15,000 nucleotides of DNA from Owenia fusiformis. Taxonomy: Eukaryota > Annelida > Polychaeta > Sabellida > Oweniidae. The position numbers and the translations under genes were made by a program. This document shows, piece by piece, positions 8,100 through 15,000 of this stretch. Each line of letters begins with the position of its first letter. The stretch's first letter is position 1. The stretch spans positions 37,377,425 to 37,392,424 of the forward strand of contig CAIIXF020000010.1 of the NCBI GenBank assembly GCA_903813345.2, in the 5' to 3' direction. The notes beneath the pieces are model-generated. The model was not told where the DNA came from. It searched no databases and was given only the letters and a program-made list of their open reading frames with translations.

Positions 8100-9023
8100 A
8101 TGGATTTATCAATATTGGACAAATTCCATGGAAAATCAGAAGAAAACGTTATTATTTGGTTAAACACTATTGACACATTCGCAAATTTAAAGAACTGGAA
8201 CCAACAAAGAAAATGTAGTTTAATCCCACTTTTAGTCAAAGGAGAAGCAGCAAAATACTTTGAACAATTAGAGGAAAATACAAAGAACGACTGGGAGGAA
8301 TTGACGGAAGCACTTAAAGAAAGGTTCCCACCCAAACAATCGGAAAGATGGGAGTTGTTGGATAAATTGGATACTCTCAAACAAAATGATATGTCTGTGG
8401 ATGATTTCCACAGCAAGCTCATGTATTATACCAGCAGACTAAAAAAGGATGCTGAGGATGTTAAAGAACTCTTTGTCCAAGGATTGAATACATCTACAAA
8501 GAACTTTGTAAGGCTCAAAGAACCTGAAAATTTAGAACAAGCTGTTAAGTTCGCAAGGATTCATAGCAACATGCCCCAAGATTCAGCGCCAGAGATGTTA
8601 GCAGCCTCGATTAAAATTCTCACGGATAAAGGCGATAAGCTATCCGTTGCTGCAGTCACAGTCGATGCCATGGGTCAACGCTATGCCAACAATAACCAGT
8701 TTCCAGTGCAACAAAGTGCCCAAAGACAGCAGAACCAGTATCAACCGCAGAATCAGTACCAACCGCAAAAGCAGTATCAACCGCAGAATCCGTTTCAACA
8801 ACAGAACCAATTTCCTGGGAATCAGCAGTTTACGCAACAACAGAAACGGTATCCCCAACATGACCAACAATTTATGCAGCAAAATTCATCAAGCAGAAAC
8901 CAGTGTGAGAGGTGCGGTAAGTCAAACCACCTTTCATTAAATTGTTATGCTAGGTTTAAGCAGTGCTTTCAGTGTGGTCGCGGGGGGCATTATTCATATA
9001 TGTGTCGAAACGTTGCTAAATGA
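8100..9023 (+). CDS. gag: Gag polyprotein (capsid and nucleocapsid) of the LTR retrotransposon
   Basis: This 307-residue protein is expected to assemble the cytoplasmic particle and package the RNA. Residues about 1-165 are a helical capsid-type region of the retrotransposon-gag kind (W65, FPP near 80, WELLDKLDTLKQ, DFHSKLMYY). Residues about 195-265 are very rich in Q and N, with three exact-pattern hexapeptides related to QNQYQP (211-228) and a degenerate fourth. Two CX2CX4HX4C zinc knuckles lie at C269-C282 and C289-C302, followed only by RNVAK and the stop. The start is supported by A at -3 and G at +4 and by an in-frame TGA 15 nt upstream (8085). The stop TGA (9021-9023) is followed in the same frame by open pol, so most product should be Gag, with a minority Gag-Pol if readthrough occurs. 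The knuckles make nucleic-acid binding near certain. The antisense frames here are shadows. Confidence 0.93.
   Translation: MDLSILDKFHGKSEENVIIWLNTIDTFANLKNWNQQRKCSLIPLLVKGEAAKYFEQLEENTKNDWEELTEALKERFPPKQSERWELLDKLDTLKQNDMSVDDFHSKLMYYTSRLKKDAEDVKELFVQGLNTSTKNFVRLKEPENLEQAVKFARIHSNMPQDSAPEMLAASIKILTDKGDKLSVAAVTVDAMGQRYANNNQFPVQQSAQRQQNQYQPQNQYQPQKQYQPQNPFQQQNQFPGNQQFTQQQKRYPQHDQQFMQQNSSSRNQCERCGKSNHLSLNCYARFKQCFQCGRGGHYSYMCRNVAK
8730..8801 (+). repeat. 18-bp in-frame tandem repeat in gag
   Basis: Three 18-bp units encode QNQYQP, QNQYQP and QKQYQP (8730-8783), followed by a degenerate QNPFQQ (8784-8801). The units differ mostly at third positions. The low-complexity Q/N/Y/P linker joins the capsid and the zinc knuckles. 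Repeat number may vary between copies of the element. Confidence 0.85.
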
Positions 9024-9044
9024 GGACTCGCGCCTGTTCCTCAT
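9020..9044 (+). promoter_or_regulatory. Hairpin containing the gag stop codon (candidate readthrough signal)
   Basis: ATGAGGA at 9020-9026 is exactly complementary to TCCTCAT at 9038-9044, enclosing an 11-nt loop, CTCGCGCCTGT. The gag stop TGA (9021-9023) is inside the 5' arm. Four loop bases, GCCT (9032-9035), could pair with GGGC at 9051-9054 (one G-U pair), giving a possible H-type pseudoknot. Downstream RNA structures stimulate stop-codon readthrough in murine leukaemia virus and others, but there the structure starts several bases after the stop. Here the stop is paired, so the mechanism is uncertain. Confidence 0.45.
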
Positions 9045-12000
9045 AGGGATGGGCACCTTGAAACTAAAGTTGACAATCAAAAGTTTAAACAAGTGAAAAG
9101 TGATAGTGGCAAGGTGGCCATCCCTGCAGTTCAATCAGTCAAGGTTAATTTGCAAAGATCAGTTTCAAACATAATTATTCATACAAACATAGTTGACAAT
9201 AATATCAAAGCCTTGGTAGATACTGGTGCAGAACAATCCTGTATGAGATTAGCACTCTATGAAAAATTGAACTTGCACAAGAAATGTCCTATCAGACCAA
9301 CTAATATTGAGTTATATGGGGCTGGGGGAGAAACTCACAGGCTAGAAGTACTGGGTGTGGCAAATGTTCCTCTAAAATTTGAAGAATTTGAGTACGTTCA
9401 ACCAATGCATATCCTCAAAAGTGCAAATCATGATGTAATTTTAGGTGAGGACTTCTTCTCACAAAGTCAAGCACTCATAGACTTCACACAAAAAGTTGTC
9501 ATTTTACAAAGGGGAGATCCTATTAAACATAGTACATATACTACTAATGAACCAAGACTAACAGCATGTGTAAATAATGTAGCTACTGGTAGTGAAGTAC
9601 AAACATCAGGTATCAATCTAGAGAAATGTAAATTACCAGAAGGGGAAAAGGCAGAATTGATAACTTTCATTGATAAAAATAAAGATGTCTTTTCTCAAAA
9701 CATGAATGAGCTAGGCTGTGCAAATAGTACATATGAGCATGTTATAAGAACAAAATCAGATAAGCCAGTCCAGCAAAGATTCTATAGGTATTCTCAAGAA
9801 CAGAAAAATGAAATTGACAAACAATGTGACCAAATGTTAGAATATAGCATAATTGAACATTCTGTGTCAGAATATGCTAGCCCTGTTGTGTTAGTGAAAA
9901 AGAAGTCAAATGAGTACAGGTTAGCAATAGACTACAGAAGGCTCAATAAAAACACAGAAGCAATTCATTACCCTCTTCCACAATTAAATGACATTATAGA
10001 TTGCATAGCGCATTCAAAAGCAACAATATTTTCAGTTTTGGACATGCATAGTGGGTTTTGGCAATTACCTCTTAGTGAAAGCTCAAAGCATAAAACAGCA
10101 TTTGTAACCCACAAGGGCAAATTTCAGTTCAACAGAATGCCTTTTGGCCTCAAAAATGCACCAATGTCATTTCAGAGGGTCATGAATGATGTTTTGAAAG
10201 GTCTTACATGGGACTTTGTGTTGGTTTACTGTGATGACATAATTGTTTTCAGTAAAGACATGAAAGAGCATTTAAACCATTTAGACCAGGTATTCACAAG
10301 ACTTAGAAAAGCAAATTTGAAGCTTAAACCCTCAAAATGTAAACTAGCACTGGAAAAGGTTGTTTATTTGGGTTTTGTCTTCACCAAAGAAGGTATAACA
10401 GTAGACAATGAAAAGATCAAGGCAATTCTATCATACCCACAACCTACAAATGTCACAGAGGTAAGGGCATATTTGGGACTTTGTAACTTTTACCGCAGAT
10501 TTGTTAAGGGTTTTAGTAACATAGTAGCCCCACTAAACAATCTTATGCGAAAAAATGTCGAGTTTGTTTGGGATGAACAATGTGAAAATGCATTTCAAGA
10601 ATCAAAAATTATGTTGACTACAGAACCAGTGTTAGTATATCCTGACTTACAAAAGCCGTTCATTATATCATGTGACGCTTCAGGTACAGCTATTGGTTAC
10701 ATATTAGGTCAAATAGACGAACAAGGGAGAGAGAGAGCAGTTAGCTATGGAGGTAGGTCACTCTCAACAGGAGAGAGAAAGTGGTCCATTACTGAGAGAG
10801 AATGCCTTGCTTTAATTGAAGCAATCAATGAATACCACATATACATAGCAAATGCACATTTTATAGTTTACACTGATCACATCTCATTAAAGTACCTGCA
10901 ATCAATTAAAGATCATACAGGTAGGCTAGGTAGGTGGTCAATCAAACTTCAAGCATATGATTTCACCATTGAGTTCAGGTGTGGCAAATCAAACTCAAAT
11001 GCAGATGCATTAAGCCGGAGACCATATGAAGTAAATGAATGTAAACAAATGTGTCAACAAACCACAACAATACAAACAGAGGACTCAGGTATTACACAAG
11101 ACAACTGCACTGATGAATGGGTAGCTTATAGTATTCCAAGCCCTACTACAATGCAAACAGGTAATATAGGGTCAGAAGGTCAAAATGTTAAGTGTCCAAT
11201 AAGTGAATCAAAACAACAAACAGGTATGTGTAGTGACCTAAGTGCCCTAAGTTCAATATGTGAAATTACTCAATCATCAAATGAGGTGTTTCAAAATAAA
11301 CAAAGACAAGATCCCCAACTGCAAATATACATAAAGTATTTAGAGCAAGATGAGTTACCAGACAAAGAGAACTTAGCAAGAAAGGTAATACTTGAAAGTC
11401 AGGATTTTCTTATCAAAGATGGTATTCTATATCATATGTATTATCCAAGGGGAAAAGGTCATAAATCAGACAGAGTTGTAATACAATTAGCAATACCACA
11501 ACAATTGAGAGAGGATGTTCTACAGTGTTATCATGACTCCTTAATGGGAGGGCATCAAGGTCAAGATAGGACATACAACACAATCAGGTACAAATATTAC
11601 TGGCCAAAAATGTATTCTGACATAGAGAAATATGTAAAATCATGTGAAATTTGTCAACAATCAAAAAGGTATCATGGCCAGAGAGCACCCTTACAACCAT
11701 TACCAACAGGAAGTCTATTCAGTCGTGTCCACATGGATATACTAGGACCTATACACAAGGTAAATGGATTTCAGTACATTCTTTTGATTGTAGACTCATT
11801 TTCGAAGTGGCCAGAAGCGGTTGCCTTGAAATCTATAGAAGCAACAGAGGTAGCCAGGGTATTGTTTACAGAATTCATATGTAGATATGGTTCCATGAAG
11901 ACTTTAATTACAGATAGAGGCCAGAATTTCATGTCAAAAGTTATTCAAGAATTGTGTAGAATGTTTGGCATAGAACACAGGGCAACCTCAAGTTATCACC

Positions 12001-12872
12001 CTGAGACCAATTCAAGCTGCGAAAGGATGAACAGTACAATCAATCAAGCATTTAGGTGTTTTGTTGATAAACAACAATCTAATTGGCCACAACTTCTACC
12101 AGGTATTTTAGCCTCTTATAGGTTTTCACCAGCAACTGAGTCTACTGGGTATTCCCCTTACTATTTGTTGTATGGTAAGGAACCCCTTATGCCACTAGAT
12201 ACTATGGTACCAGTAAGTATGGGACAAAGTACAGTCACAGACAGACTACAAGATATACAGACTAACTTAGAGGTAGCAAGGGATATAGCTAAAGAGAATC
12301 AAGAAGCTGCAAAGATAAAGACTAAAACCCAACATGATAAAAAGGCGAAACTACCACAGTTCAAGGTAGGTGATAGAGTATGGTTACATGTGCCTAAAAC
12401 TCCAACAGGTCTAACACCTAAACATTGTAGAAAATATCATGGTCCATATTACATTGTAAGGGCTAATGCTAACATGACATACAAACTAATAAGGTGTAGT
12501 GATGATCGTTTATTGAGATCTTTGGTACATGCAAATAGATTGAAGCCTTATGTAGATCCAGAGACAAGACCAACAAATATACCAAGAGTTCAACAGGGAC
12601 AGGTATTACAGGATGACAATCATATTGATCAAGGTAGTAGTAGTATTAGTGATAGTAGTAGTGAAAGTGATCAGCAGCCACCTCAGGTACAAGAAGTTGA
12701 GCGACTCTTGGCATGTGGTAAACACAATGGAAAAAAGTGTTATAAGGTGAAGTGGCGTAATGAGAAAAAGAGTACATGGGAGTATGAAGAAAATATTCCA
12801 AGAAATTTAATAAGGGAATACCATATCACCAAAACAAACACTGGTAAGGTAAGGAAAAGGAAAACTAGATAA
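9024..12872 (+). CDS. pol: Pol polyprotein (protease, RT, RNase H, integrase, chromodomain), in frame with gag after a TGA
   Basis: The frame is open from just after the gag TGA to TAA at 12870-12872 (1282 codons). Residue numbers count the codon at 9093 as 1. An aspartic protease has D43-T-G-A and an ILGEDF block. Reverse transcriptase spans about 225-430, with D317 in VLDMHSGFWQ and D381, D382 in YCDD (379-382). RNase H spans about 521-645, with D528, E570, D595 and D638. The integrase zinc finger is H814, H821, C851, C854, and its core is D882, D941, E977 with 35 residues between the last two. A GPY/F-like GPYY follows at 1117-1120, then a serine-rich linker, a chromodomain at about 1200-1246, and a basic tail. 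The first in-frame ATG is at 9243, after the protease DTG, so independent initiation would lose the protease. Expression as Gag-Pol by TGA readthrough is inferred. The product would copy element RNA into DNA in particles and insert it in host chromatin. Confidence 0.93.
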   Translation, partial: GLAPVPHRDGHLETKVDNQKFKQVKSDSGKVAIPAVQSVKVNLQRSVSNIIIHTNIVDNNIKALVDTGAEQSCMRLALYEKLNLHKKCPIRPTNIELYGAGGETHRLEVLGVANVPLKFEEFEYVQPMHILKSANHDVILGEDFFSQSQALIDFTQKVVILQRGDPIKHSTYTTNEPRLTACVNNVATGSEVQTSGINLEKCKLPEGEKAELITFIDKNKDVFSQNMNELGCANSTYEHVIRTKSDKPVQQRFYRYSQEQKNEIDKQCDQMLEYSIIEHSVSEYASPVVLVKKKSNEYRLAIDYRRLNKNTEAIHYPLPQLNDIIDCIAHSKATIFSVLDMHSGFWQLPLSESSKHKTAFVTHKGKFQFNRMPFGLKNAPMSFQRVMNDVLKGLTWDFVLVYCDDIIVFSKDMKEHLNHLDQVFTRLRKANLKLKPSKCKLALEKVVYLGFVFTKEGITVDNEKIKAILSYPQPTNVTEVRAYLGLCNFYRRFVKGFSNIVAPLNNLMRKNVEFVWDEQCENAFQESKIMLTTEPVLVYPDLQKPFIISCDASGTAIGYILGQIDEQGRERAVSYGGRSLSTGERKWSITERECLALIEAINEYHIYIANAHFIVYTDHISLKYLQSIKDHTGRLGRWSIKLQAYDFTIEFRCGKSNSNADALSRRPYEVNECKQMCQQTTTIQTEDSGITQDNCTDEWVAYSIPSPTTMQTGNIGSEGQNVKCPISESKQQTGMCSDLSALSSICEITQSSNEVFQNKQRQDPQLQIYIKYLEQDELPDKENLARKVILESQDFLIKDGILYHMYYPRGKGHKSDRVVIQLAIPQQLREDVLQCYHDSLMGGHQGQDRTYNTIRYKYYWPKMYSDIEKYVKSCEICQQSKRYHGQRAPLQPLPTGSLFSRVHMDILGPIHKVNGFQYILLIVDSFSKWPEAVALKSIEATEVARVLFTEFICRYGSMKTLITDRGQNFMSKVIQELCRMFGIEHRATSSYHPETNSSCERMNSTINQAFRCFVDKQQSNWPQLLPGILASYRFSPATESTGYSPYYLLYGKEPLMPLDTMVPVSMGQSTVTDRLQDIQTNLEVARDIAKENQEAAKIKTKTQHDKKAKLPQFKVGDRVWLHVPKTPTGLTPKHCRKYHGPYYIVRANANMTYKLIRCSDDRLLRSLVHANRLKPYVDPETRPTNIPRVQQGQVLQDDNHIDQGSSSISDSSSESDQQPPQVQEVERLLACGKHNGKKCYKVKWRNEKKSTWEYEENIPRNLIREYHITKTNTGKVRKRKTR
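12693..12833 (+). other. Chromodomain at the Pol C-terminus (residues about 1201-1247)
   Basis: The peptide has the chromodomain pattern VERLL, then YKVKW, then TWEYEENI, then NLIREYH. In chromoviruses such a domain, fused to integrase, steers insertion towards marked chromatin. Of the three cage aromatics of HP1-type domains, only the central tryptophan (KW) is kept. By my alignment, the first aromatic is replaced by Q and the third by E. That fits the divergent chromodomain group known in these elements and makes classic methyl-lysine binding doubtful. Confidence 0.75.
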
Positions 12873-13114
12873 GAAAGCAAATCGATACATCATGCATGCA
12901 TTTAAGTCCCATATTAGTTAGTTGTTTGAGTAAGTACATGTAGGCATTATATGATGTATGATATGGTATTGTAAAGAAACTATAGCAGTTTATTGTTTGA
13001 TATATTCTATGGTACAAGTATACAGCACAGGTGAGGTATAAGAGATGATGCTATTAAATTAAGGTAAGGGTATCAGGTGTAAATGTAAAGATAAAAGAGT
13101 ATTAAGTGAGAAAT

Positions 13115-13175
13115 AATAAAGTAAATGAAATGTAATAAAGCAAGTGAAATGATAATAAAGCAAGTGAAAAATAAA
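13115..13175 (+). repeat. AATAAAG-type tandem repeat in the 3' region
   Basis: AATAAA recurs at 13115, 13134, 13154 and 13170 (spacings 19, 19 or 20, and 16), within units like AATAAAGCAAGTGAAATGAT. Four potential poly(A) hexamers lie in 61 bp, about 250 bp after the pol stop. They could allow early 3' end formation, or be a by-product of repeat growth. The LTR end (7992-8010) carries a similar CAAGTGAAATAAATAAAAG. Confidence 0.75.
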
Positions 13176-13528
13176 GAGAATATCTGGTTCCAATCAAGAG
13201 GATTAAAACACAGGTCTACTTAATGTACAGGTAGATCTGCGGATCCCAGGAAGATCAAACCTTAAAGAAAAGGTTAACCTAGGACAACGTGCGACCTAGT
13301 CTGAGTTATCTTATGGCTAAAACCCCACATTACAAATGCAGTAATAAGACGTTGTTATCTGTGTATGTAATTGTGTAGCCAGTGTCTTAACGTCTAATTA
13401 AAGGGGCAGGTAGTGGCTCACGAATGCGGCAACCCCACCTTGCTGTCATTTATACAGTAAGGTAAGTCCAAGTTCTGACATAAGCACGTAGTACATATAG
13501 TGTGTAGAAGTGTTAGTTAGAATAACAT

Positions 13529-13600
13529 ATGTAGTTCAAGTGAAAGTAAAACAAATGTAGTCCAAGTGAAAGTGAAAGAAATGTAGTTCAAGTGAAATCC
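13529..13600 (+). repeat. 26-bp tandem repeat in the 3' region
   Basis: ATGTAG(T)TCAAGTGAAAGT-type units begin at 13529, 13555 and 13581, giving two full 26-bp copies and a partial third. All contain CAAGTGAAA, the same nonamer as in the 13115-13175 array and in the LTR. Confidence 0.8.
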
Positions 13601-14477
13601 TAATGAAAAAGGATAAGATATAGTGAGCCAAAATAAAAGTGTCAATATTGCATGGCCAACCCTGCTAATATTTTTAGATGTCTTAACCTGTAAACTAATA
13701 AAGTGTTAGGATTATTTACTAATATTTAGTAAAGTGCCTTCTGGTAAATATAGTTACTGGGTGCAAACTACTTCCTGGGAGCTAGACACTAATTGGGACC
13801 AGTTAATTTGAGAATGACAACTTATAATAATCTTAATTGTTCAAAATATATAATTAATTAATCCTAAATTAAATATCTATGTACAACTTAAATTGAATTC
13901 ATGGACTGCTACAGTCAGTTTACATTGTTTAAGAAGTTCAATTGCAAGGGATTATTTGCCTTACTTCTCTTATACTTCATCAATGTGAGTTTCTCATTAT
14001 TATTTAAATGTGCCAGACAAAGGTCATATACCAAAGCATTATGGTACAGATAAAGTTTGCACAAACAATTATGATGTGCATCATTAACAGTGTTTATAAA
14101 CAAAACTTAGTAGAAAGGTAGGATTTAGTGCAAGTTACTTTTAACTAGATATGGTTATAATAGGCCATAAAAGATTTTTTTTCTCCTGTACATATGATTG
14201 TAATTTTTAACTCAAGAAAATACAGGATTGGATTGTGCCAAGTTGATAAGTTTTTACTGGCAACAGAATCATACGCGTAAAATTCTGTGCTGGTGCATAA
14301 TGAGTGATCAATTACCTTTGTTGGTTGTTAATTGCAGTTTGGGTATTTTCAAAAAGAAATTGTCCTGTTTATAATTGTTTTATTGAGTTTAATAATTATT
14401 ATGGTAGTTTATGATGATTTTAGTTAGATAAACAGTATGTAAATTGTAAAGTAGAGTATACAAATAGGTGTTTAAAA

Positions 14478-14493
14478 ATATATATATATATAT
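14478..14493. repeat. AT microsatellite
   Basis: Eight AT dinucleotides lie in the 3' region of the element. Copy number is likely to differ between copies. Confidence 0.8.
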
Positions 14494-14732
14494 GCGACCA
14501 CTCTGAACACTAAATTGCTTAAAATAAGAATTGCTAGCAGACAATTTGAAAGTTGGTAGACTTATGGCCTCAAAAATTATGGAGGAGTTATTAATCTTCT
14601 AATATGATGAATTTCTTGATTAATGAAAATTATGCTGAATTATATTAACTCTGATAGTGCAACAACTACTATTATAAACAATGTGACTTTACTTCAGGAA
14701 GGAAGGACAATATGACACTCCTCATCTCCAGG

Positions 14733-14777
14733 CGATGACATCAACATTGGACGATGACATCAACGTTGGACGTTGAT
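14733..14777 (+). repeat. 19-bp tandem repeat ending in a perfect hairpin
   Basis: CGATGACATCAAC(A/G)TTGGA occurs at 14733-14751 and 14752-14770, differing at one base. The second copy runs into an exact hairpin, ATCAACGT (14759-14766) with ACGTTGAT (14770-14777) and a TGG loop. This is about 130 bp upstream of the 3' LTR and is more GC-rich than its surroundings. Confidence 0.8.
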
Positions 14778-14853
14778 ATAACATTTTAACATATTTTATA
14801 CTTTGATAGAATTTAACATTACAGGTTATATATTTTTAACTTGGACTGATTAA

Positions 14854-14869
14854 ACGGAGTGATTTTCAT
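14854..14869 (+). repeat. Extra copy of the LTR head just upstream of the 3' LTR
   Basis: ACGGAGTGATTTTCAT is identical to LTR positions 4-19 (5' LTR 7563-7578, 3' LTR 14911-14926). It is in the same orientation and starts 57 bp before the 3' LTR copy. Sequence on both sides differs from the LTR, so only these 16 bases are shared. GGGACGCATTCTTTGGAGG follows and leads into the polypurine tract. Confidence 0.85.
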
Positions 14870-14892
14870 TTAGAATGCGGGACGCATTCTTT

Positions 14893-14906
14893 GGAGGAGA
14901 AGCAAA
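14893..14906 (+). promoter_or_regulatory. Polypurine tract
   Basis: GGAGGAGAAGCAAA lies directly against the first base of the 3' LTR and is purine apart from one C. This is the expected primer for plus-strand DNA synthesis after RNase H cleavage. Confidence 0.8.
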
Positions 14907-15000
14907 TGTGACGGAGTGATTTTCATGTTGTATTTTATAATTAATATCTTATACTTTTACTTTGTTTTTACTTTGTAAATTAATTAATGGAAACATGATA
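14907..15000 (+). repeat. 3' LTR, first 94 bp (truncated by window)
   Basis: All 94 visible bases match 7560-7653 of the 5' LTR without a difference. The rest of the LTR, the poly(A) site and the right target duplication lie beyond the window. Confidence 0.95.

Larger units (their letters stand above)
12873..14906 (+). other. Long 3' non-coding region of the retrotransposon, no env
   Basis: About 2.03 kb separates the pol stop from the 3' LTR, and I find no frame beyond about 62 codons on either strand. No envelope-like gene is therefore present. The first third (12873-13620) is somewhat more structured, with AATAAA-rich and CAAGTGAAA-rich repeats. It also has a near-perfect hairpin CTTGCTGT/ACAGTAAG near 13439-13461. 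The later part is plain AT-rich sequence resembling the flanks, with an AT run at 14478-14493. It ends with tandem and inverted repeats at 14733-14777 and a copy of the LTR head at 14854-14869. Part of it could be a nested or captured sequence. Confidence 0.7.
7560..15000 (+). mobile_element. Ty3/Gypsy LTR retrotransposon with chromodomain (3' LTR cut by window end)
   Basis: The element has, in order, LTR, primer-site candidate, gag, pol (protease, RT, RNase H, integrase, chromodomain), a long 3' non-coding region, polypurine tract and a second LTR start. The pol order with integrase after RNase H places it in Ty3/Gypsy (Metaviridae). The GPY/F-like module and terminal chromodomain suggest a chromovirus or a related lineage. 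Both ORFs are full length with catalytic residues present. The visible 94 bp of the 3' LTR are identical to the 5' LTR, so insertion was recent. There is no env-like frame. The 5-bp target duplication would be GTTAC (7555-7559) if it exists, but the right flank lies outside the window. If the LTR is about 507 bp, the whole element is near 7.85 kb. Confidence 0.95.

Noticed and set aside
8018-8422. 134-codon minus-strand frame
   Set aside because: Antisense shadow of the start of gag, with no domain of its own.
8647-8940. Plus-strand and minus-strand frames across the Gln-rich part of gag
   Set aside because: Out-of-frame readings of the CAG/CAA-rich repeat; the gag frame with zinc knuckles explains the region.
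9093-9095. GTG as the start of pol
   Set aside because: GTG is not a usual start in eukaryotes, and the frame is open further upstream to the gag TGA, so 9093 is only an arbitrary frame boundary.
1349-14510. Shared GACCACTCTGAACA between about 1349-1363 (minus strand) and about 14497-14510 (plus strand)
   Set aside because: A single 13-14 base match in an AT-rich 15 kb window with no extension on either side is not convincing as a real relationship.
12873-14906. Envelope gene (endogenous-retrovirus type)
   Set aside because: No frame longer than about 62 codons and no signal peptide or transmembrane pattern is visible on either strand.

Overview
The window is AT-rich eukaryotic DNA. It holds dispersed and tandem repeats, AATAAA-type poly(A) signals, no bacterial-style operons and no recognisable host protein-coding exon. 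Everything that looks like a real gene belongs to one mobile element, a Ty3/Gypsy (Metaviridae) LTR retrotransposon with a C-terminal chromodomain. The host is most likely an invertebrate animal. The repeat texture (G-run repeat, short palindromes, tRNA-like repeat) would suit an aquatic invertebrate such as a mollusc, but that is inference and no sequence here proves it.

Layout. Positions 1-7559 are gene-free flank. This part contains a small dispersed repeat family with one pair inverted (196-275, 1415-1529, 1718-1830) and a candidate non-autonomous insertion rich in GGACG motifs (2243-2925). It also contains a structured, possibly tRNA-derived repeat (about 3412-3530), three tandem arrays (5238-5425, 5474-5527, 6191-6565) and two perfect palindromes, each bracketed by a short direct repeat (6139-6180 and 7181-7225). 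A possible older LTR or transposon remnant lies at about 6825-7470.

The retrotransposon runs from 7560 to beyond the window end. In order it has a 5' LTR (7560 to about 8066), a candidate primer binding site (8072), gag (8100-9023), pol (9024-12872), a roughly 2 kb non-coding 3' region with its own repeats and hairpins, a polypurine tract (14893-14906), and the first 94 bp of the 3' LTR (14907-15000). Those 94 bp are identical to the start of the 5' LTR. With two long intact ORFs, this points to a recent and possibly still active copy.

How the genes work together. Gag has a capsid-type domain, a glutamine-rich repeat linker and two CCHC zinc knuckles. Pol encodes protease, reverse transcriptase, RNase H, HHCC/DDE integrase with a GPY/F-like module, and a chromodomain. 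Gag and pol are in the same frame, separated only by one TGA at 9021-9023, and that TGA sits inside a perfect 7-bp RNA hairpin. No in-frame ATG precedes the protease active site. The simplest reading is that Pol is made as a Gag-Pol fusion by stop-codon readthrough. The main alternative is that the TGA is a recent mutation in a single-ORF element.
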